Positions 59,689 to 64,000 of a DNA stretch of 64,000 nt are shown here, piece by piece; positions within the stretch are counted from its first letter, which is position 1; every line of letters begins with the position of its first letter. Position numbers and translations under genes: made by a program. The notes beneath the pieces were generated by a model. That model was given only the letters and a program-made list of their open reading frames with translations, was not told the origin of the DNA and ran no database searches. The stretch is from Yoonia sp. R2331 (GTDB taxonomy: Bacteria; Pseudomonadota; Alphaproteobacteria; Rhodobacterales; Rhodobacteraceae), in the NCBI RefSeq assembly GCF_041103235.1, contig NZ_JBGCUN010000003.1, positions 124,001 through 188,000 of the forward strand, read 5' to 3'.

Positions 59689-60666
59689 ATGCGCATTTTG
59701 ATCGTCGGCGGCACGGGGTTTCTGGGGGCCGCAACGGCCACGGCGGCGGTGAACGCAGGCCATGACACCACCGTCCTGACCCGAACCGGCCCAGTGGTGA
59801 CCGGGGCGACGGCGCTGGTCGCGGACCGGATGGCCCTGCCTGATCTGCAGGGTCAGTTTGATGCGGTGATCGACACCTGTGCCTATGGGCCGGATCACGT
59901 GGCGGCCTTGCATGATGCGCTGGGGTCAGTGGGCCAATATATCCTCGTCTCGTCCATTTCGGCCTACGATGATTTGTCGCAACCGAACGCGGATGAGGCA
60001 GCACCCGCCAGCCCCGCAACACCGCAGCAAATCGCGGCCTATCCGGTCAGGGAACACGGCGCCGATGCAATGGCCTATGGGTCCGCCTATGGTCCGCTCA
60101 AACGCAGTTGCGAGCTGCGCGCGCTGGACTGGGTGCCGGGGGCCGCGCTGATCCGACTGGGGCTGATCGTCGGGCCAGGTGACAAGACGGACCGTTTCAC
60201 TTGGTGGCTGCGGCGGATTGATCAGGGCGGACAGGTGCCTGTGCCAATGGACCAGAAGGTGCAATTGATTGATGTGGCTGACGCCGGGCGCTTTCTGGTG
60301 CATATGGCAGAAACCGGTCAGGGCGGCGTGCTGAACCTGACTGGCGAGGCATCCGCGCTGACAGATATGCTGGCAAAAGCGGTGGCCGTTGCAGGCGCAA
60401 AGACGGTTCTGGCGCCGCGTGACATTGCGGAATTCGCCAAGGCAGAGGTAGCATTCTGGACCGACCTGCCGATGGTCGTGCCACCCGATGGCAAAGCCGC
60501 CGGGATGCTGGACGTGTCCACAGCCCGCGCGCGCAAGGCCGGGCTGGTCACGCGGCCCCTGGCGCAAACCATCGCCGACACGCTTGCGTGGGATCGCGGG
60601 CGGCGCGATGTGCCGCTGACCTGCGGGCTGTCAGCGGCGCAAGAGGCGCGTATTTTGAACGGTTAG
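59689..60666 (+). CDS. NAD-dependent epimerase/dehydratase-like protein
   Basis: 325 residues, extended SDR fold: MRILIVGGTGFLGAATATAA at the N-terminus (residues 1-20), SSISAYDD, and YGPLK as the Tyr-x-x-x-Lys pair. The group resembles isoflavone reductase/RNA-binding-epimerase-like proteins; the substrate is unknown. The start at 59689 has GGGGGA upstream, in an AT-rich gap with several TTAA sites. It is the only rightward gene between 54.3 kb and the right end. Confidence 0.85.
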   Translation: MRILIVGGTGFLGAATATAAVNAGHDTTVLTRTGPVVTGATALVADRMALPDLQGQFDAVIDTCAYGPDHVAALHDALGSVGQYILVSSISAYDDLSQPNADEAAPASPATPQQIAAYPVREHGADAMAYGSAYGPLKRSCELRALDWVPGAALIRLGLIVGPGDKTDRFTWWLRRIDQGGQVPVPMDQKVQLIDVADAGRFLVHMAETGQGGVLNLTGEASALTDMLAKAVAVAGAKTVLAPRDIAEFAKAEVAFWTDLPMVVPPDGKAAGMLDVSTARARKAGLVTRPLAQTIADTLAWDRGRRDVPLTCGLSAAQEARILNG

Positions 60667-60684
60667 AAGGGCAGATTGCCCATC

Positions 60685-61983
60685 CTAAAGGCCCTCGGGT
60701 TGCCCGACGACCACAAAGTGCAGGTTGTCGGGCTGCAACAAATAGGCCGCCACGCGGTTCACATCTTCAAGCGTCACGGCATTCAAAATGTCATTGCGGT
60801 TGATCACATAATCCGGCGGCAGACCGGTCAGCTGCATCCCGACAAGGATGCCCGCGATATCCGCATTGCCGTCAAACCGCAGCGGATAGGCACCGGTCAG
60901 ATAGGTCTTCATCGCGTCCAGCTCGTCCTGTGTCACACCGTTCTCGGCAAAGTCGCGCCAGACCTCGCGTGTCACTTCAATCGCTTGCGCAATGGTCCCG
61001 TTGGACGATGCAACCTGACCGATGACCATTTCGGCATGAAATTTCGGCACCAGATAGCTGCGGATGCCGTAGGTCAGCCCGCGCTTTTCCCGGACCTCCA
61101 TCATCAGGCGTGACTCAAAGCCCGATCCGCCCAACAGCTCGTTCAAGATATAGGCAGCCATATAATCGGGGTCGTCACGCTCAATCCCTGTGTGCCCGAA
61201 CAGGGCAACGGATTGCGGCGTTTCGTAGTCGATGATTGTGGTTCCACCGACAAGACCAAAGTCGATGTCGTCAGGCAGGGGCGGCCCTGAAGCGGGCAGA
61301 TCACCCAAAAGCGCGTCCAGAAGCGGGCCAAGCTCTTCGGCTGTAATATCCCCCACTGCACCCACATAGATCCGGTCACGGGTCAGGGCATTGCGGTGCG
61401 CGGTGATGATGTCCTCGCGGGTCAGGGCAGTCACGCTTTCCACTGTGCCATCCATCACAGAACCGTAGGGATGGTCAGGGAATGCCGCTGCATTAAACGC
61501 GTCAGAGGCAATGGTATTGGGGTCTTTTGCATCACTTGCCAGCCCCGACAACACCTGCCCGCGCACCCGGTCAATGGCGTCCTGATCAAAGCGCGGGTTG
61601 ACTAAGGCCTCGCGCAGAAGCGCCAGCGCCTCGTCCCGGTTTTCGGTCAGGAACTCGGCCGAGATCGAGGTCAGATCATCGCCCGCCCGGAACCGGAAAG
61701 ATGCCGCCAATTCTTCGCGCCGGGTCTGAAAGGCCTGCGCATTCATATCGCCTGCGCCTTCTTCGATCAGGGCCATCATCAGGTTGGTGGCCCCGCGCTT
61801 GCCCGGTTCATCCAGTGACGCCCCACCGCGAATACGGATTTCGAGCGCTGTGAACGGGATCGAAGGTTCTTCGACCAGCCAAGCGTCGATCCCACCGGGC
61901 GAGGTGATTTCCTTGATCTCAACTGCGGCAAGTGCAGCAGAGGCGGCAAAAGCAACCCAAAGGGTCAGGGCAAAGCGGATCAT
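60685..61983 (-). CDS. M16 peptidase-like protein, non-catalytic partner
   Basis: 432 residues with signal peptide (to about residue 19). It has the M16 fold, but where the zinc motif HxxEH should stand the sequence is TNLMMALIEEGAG, so it cannot bind the catalytic zinc. The C-terminal Arg/Tyr-containing motif KRGLTYGIRSY is kept, as in the partner subunits of two-chain M16 proteases. The start overlaps the catalytic subunit gene in ATGA, so a periplasmic heterodimer is likely. Confidence 0.9.
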   Translation of the reverse strand: MIRFALTLWVAFAASAALAAVEIKEITSPGGIDAWLVEEPSIPFTALEIRIRGGASLDEPGKRGATNLMMALIEEGAGDMNAQAFQTRREELAASFRFRAGDDLTSISAEFLTENRDEALALLREALVNPRFDQDAIDRVRGQVLSGLASDAKDPNTIASDAFNAAAFPDHPYGSVMDGTVESVTALTREDIITAHRNALTRDRIYVGAVGDITAEELGPLLDALLGDLPASGPPLPDDIDFGLVGGTTIIDYETPQSVALFGHTGIERDDPDYMAAYILNELLGGSGFESRLMMEVREKRGLTYGIRSYLVPKFHAEMVIGQVASSNGTIAQAIEVTREVWRDFAENGVTQDELDAMKTYLTGAYPLRFDGNADIAGILVGMQLTGLPPDYVINRNDILNAVTLEDVNRVAAYLLQPDNLHFVVVGQPEGL

Positions 61984-63314
61984 TTCGCGTCCTCCCGGCT
62001 TGCGACAACCCAGCCGGTGACGGCCTGATCAAGGTTGAGCACTTCGGCGGCGACCGCCTTGATATCGTCTTCTGTCACAGCTTGCAGGATGTCGGGCCAG
62101 GCCTGCACATCCGCGACCGTCAGCCCTTGGGTCAAAGCCGCGCCATAGCGTCGGGCAAGGCCTTGGACGTTGTCTTTGGCGTAAATCTCGGACGCACGCA
62201 GCTGACTGCGGATGCGGTCCATGTCTGCGGGGTCAATCGGGTTTGCCATGAAGTCCGCGATGACCTGATCCATCGCGGCCTCGGCCTCTGACAGGGTCAC
62301 ACCGGGCACGGGCACCACTGTGACGCCAAAGCTGGTGTCATCCAGCGCGTTGCCAGAATAGCCCGCGTTGGAATAGATCACGGTCTGGGTGTCGAACTGC
62401 AGCGCCTTGCCAAAGGCAGACGTGAAAGACGACCCCCCCAGCAACTCTGACAGATAGACCAGTGCTGCGGCCTTTTCCTGCGCACCGCTGTCGCGTTCCG
62501 GGGCAAGGTAGCTGCGGGTCAAGTAAGGTTGGCTGACACGGGGATCGACATAGGTGATCCGGCGTTCGGCGCGTTGCGGGGGCTCCTCAGGGCGGACACG
62601 TTCAGGCAGGTCGGGTTCCGCCGGGATCACGCCATAATACTCCTCGGCCAGTGCCAGCACTTCGGCGGGTTCCACGTCGCCTGCGACCACAAGGATCGCG
62701 TTGTTGGGGCTGTAGTAGAGGTCATAGAAATCCAGCGCGTCTTGCAGCGACAGGTCTTCCATCTCGTGCTTCCAGCCGATGATCGGCACGCCATAGCGGT
62801 GGTTTTGATATAGTGCCGCGCGGAACTGCTCCTGCGCCAAAGCACCGGGGTTGTTTTCGGTGCGCTGATTGCGTTCTTCCAGCACGACCATACGTTCCGT
62901 CTCAATGTCTTCGGCACTGATGCGCAGGTTGTTCATCCGGTCGGCTTCCATCTGCATCATCAGCGGCAGACGATCCGCTGCGACGCGTTGGAAATAGGCG
63001 GTGTAGTCATAGCTGGTAAAGGCATTGTCGCTGCCGCCGTTGGCCGCGACAGTGGCCGAAAACTCGCCCGGTGCGAGCGTATCGGTGCCTTTGAACAGCA
63101 GGTGTTCAAGGTAATGCGCCACACCTGAAGCGCCGACGGGTTCATCCGCTGATCCGACCTTGTACCAGACCATATGCACCACCACCGGCGCGCGGTGGTC
63201 TTCGATCACAACGACATCCATGCCGTTATCAAGGGTGTAGGTTGTGACCTCTTCCGCCTGAACCGTGAGTGGTGTCATGAATAGCAGGCAGGCAGCAAAC
63301 GCTTGGCGGAGCAT
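61980..63314 (-). CDS. M16 zinc peptidase, catalytic subunit
   Basis: 444 residues with a signal peptide (to about residue 20). The inverted zinc motif HYLEH has His67, Glu70 and His71; the third ligand Glu lies downstream in ETERMVVLEE. This is the active member of the pair with the gene at 60685-61983. Periplasmic M16 pairs of this kind degrade peptides such as remnants of signal peptides; the substrate here is unknown. Confidence 0.92.
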   Translation of the reverse strand: MLRQAFAACLLFMTPLTVQAEEVTTYTLDNGMDVVVIEDHRAPVVVHMVWYKVGSADEPVGASGVAHYLEHLLFKGTDTLAPGEFSATVAANGGSDNAFTSYDYTAYFQRVAADRLPLMMQMEADRMNNLRISAEDIETERMVVLEERNQRTENNPGALAQEQFRAALYQNHRYGVPIIGWKHEMEDLSLQDALDFYDLYYSPNNAILVVAGDVEPAEVLALAEEYYGVIPAEPDLPERVRPEEPPQRAERRITYVDPRVSQPYLTRSYLAPERDSGAQEKAAALVYLSELLGGSSFTSAFGKALQFDTQTVIYSNAGYSGNALDDTSFGVTVVPVPGVTLSEAEAAMDQVIADFMANPIDPADMDRIRSQLRASEIYAKDNVQGLARRYGAALTQGLTVADVQAWPDILQAVTEDDIKAVAAEVLNLDQAVTGWVVASREDAK

Positions 63315-63392
63315 GGGGGACCTTTCGCGGTGTTATGCGCGTCAACCTACGTCACAATCCGCTGCGGGCAAGGCCTACCTACAGGTTTGTGA

Positions 63393-63413
63393 CGCGGCGT
63401 GTGAAACGCCGCG
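63393..63413 (-). terminator. Hairpin between the SnoaL-like and M16 genes
   Basis: CGCGGCGT (63393-63400) and ACGCCGCG (63406-63413) form a perfect 8-base stem with loop GTGAA, 19 bases beyond the stop of the SnoaL-like gene. No U-run follows, so termination strength is doubtful. Confidence 0.45.
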
Positions 63414-63432
63414 CCACACACGTTCCGGATTA

Positions 63433-63897
63433 CTAAGGCAAAAGCCGTTGCCCGTGCGGGTTGTCAATCACCATCAACCAGGCCCCGTCTGCCTGCCGCA
63501 GCAGCACCGCCACTGACAGGCCGCTCTCGGAAATGGCCGGACCGTCTGGCACTTGTCCGGTCATTGTCCAGGGTGTGATGTGCAGCGCCGTATCGCCGCT
63601 GATGATCACTTCGTGTTCCCCAAAGGTGAATTTGGGATCAATGCCAAAGACCTCGGTGAACCGTGCCTTGATCGTGGCGGCATCGGCAATCGGCGCGCCA
63701 GGGTCAAAGACGACGGTCGCGCCTTTCGCATAAGTCGCCATGATCCCGTCCAGATTGCGGGCCTCAAAGGCAGTGGTCATGGCAGTGATGGTGGACAGGG
63801 CGTTGGTTTGGTCAGGTGTCATATTGGGTCCTTCTTCTGACAGGGTTGGGGTTGGCAACAAGGCACACGCCAAGAGCCATGAGAAACGCAGTTTCAT
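63433..63897 (-). CDS. Exported SnoaL-like (NTF2-fold) protein
   Basis: 154 residues: a signal peptide (MKLRFSWLLACALLPTPTLS) followed by an NTF2/SnoaL-type cone fold, recognised from AMTTAFEARNLDGIMATYAKGATVVFDPG, a pattern of DUF4440/SnoaL proteins. An internal start at Met26 would give a cytoplasmic protein; the clear signal peptide favours the long form. Function unknown. Confidence 0.8.
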   Translation of the reverse strand: MKLRFSWLLACALLPTPTLSEEGPNMTPDQTNALSTITAMTTAFEARNLDGIMATYAKGATVVFDPGAPIADAATIKARFTEVFGIDPKFTFGEHEVIISGDTALHITPWTMTGQVPDGPAISESGLSVAVLLRQADGAWLMVIDNPHGQRLLP

Positions 63898-63939
63898 GGG
63901 ATATCCTTTGGTTTGGGGTGGGGTTTGGGGTGTGGCCGC

Positions 63940-64000
63940 CTATGTCGGCGGGTCAAGGATGCGCAGCACGCGTGCTGCCAGCGTGGCCGGGGTGCGCAGT
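63940..64000 (-). CDS. C-terminal end of a gene cut by the window edge
   Basis: One minus-strand frame reads LRTPATLAARVLRILDPPT and stops with TAG at 63942-63940. Length and content are too short to identify it. Composition and the position before the next gene in the same direction suggest a real C-terminus, but other frames cannot be excluded. Confidence 0.35.
   Translation of the reverse strand, partial: LRTPATLAARVLRILDPPT

Noticed and set aside
1-64000. CRISPR arrays, insertion sequences, prophage genes, rRNA operons, replication origin
   Set aside because: No regularly spaced direct repeats, transposase or integrase motifs, capsid genes, rRNA signatures or DnaA-box clusters were seen in either strand.

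Overview
The window looks like chromosomal DNA of a marine alphaproteobacterium of the Rhodobacteraceae (Roseobacter group). The signs are high GC, very dense packing with many 4-base start/stop overlaps, a sigma-E/ChrR singlet-oxygen locus with its usual neighbours, a TRAP transporter with a DctB/DctD-type two-component system, a serC-leader RNA ahead of serC-serA, and intergenic repeats of a type common in this family. I see no phage, insertion sequence, CRISPR array, rRNA or tRNA. The genus is not assigned. Layout from left to right: 1-1.3 kb holds the 3' part of a membrane diguanylate cyclase and a SlyD-like FKBP isomerase. 1.6-5.2 kb holds a stand-alone adenylation-carrier-reductase (A-T-R) enzyme whose 3' end overlaps a convergent short-chain dehydrogenase. 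5.5-13.2 kb is one long rightward run (haloacid dehalogenase, two alpha/beta hydrolases, PLP ammonia-lyase, EEP-family phosphodiesterase, EamA transporter, TetA-like MFS pump, zinc alcohol dehydrogenase); its first six genes overlap by 4-8 bases. 13.2-17 kb is the serine pathway: serB divergent from serC-serA. 17-20 kb has a metallophosphatase, a DUF1801 protein and a beta-helical membrane protein. 20-23 kb is the selenium pair selU and an FAD-oxidoreductase-selD fusion. 23-27.7 kb is a leftward ABC/FtsX/AttH-type export operon with a PNPOx-like gene. 27.8-37.3 kb has a thiolase, the PBP1C/alpha-2-macroglobulin pair and yaaA; recQ, a phosphoglycerate mutase-family enzyme, a GST and a saccharopine dehydrogenase-like enzyme follow to 42 kb. 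42-48.2 kb is dctB-dctD-dctP-dctQ-dctM, all leftward. 48.3-55.4 kb is the sigma-E/ChrR region: rpoE-chrR rightward, and divergent from them a five-gene operon (FAD amine oxidase-like, DUF1365, MFS, DUF3833, SDR), plus a fatty-acid desaturase convergent with chrR. 55.5-64 kb has a lipoprotein, rmuC-mutL, a small exported protein, an NAD-epimerase-like protein, a pair of M16 peptidases, a SnoaL-like protein and a cut gene end. Observations I rate highest: (1) a 31-base element with 28 identical positions, found in front of selU and of yaaA in the same orientation, built of TGTGYAT units at exact 11-base spacing and preceded at a fixed distance by GGTTAA; (2) a DctD-type AAA+ regulator lacking the GAFTGA loop needed to act on sigma-54; (3) the A-T-R enzyme, whose adenylation pocket lacks the aspartate that normally holds the amino group of amino acids; (4) apparently overlapping, face-to-face sigma-E-type promoters between rpoE and the amine-oxidase operon. 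All functional statements are from reading translations and motifs by eye; no database search was possible.
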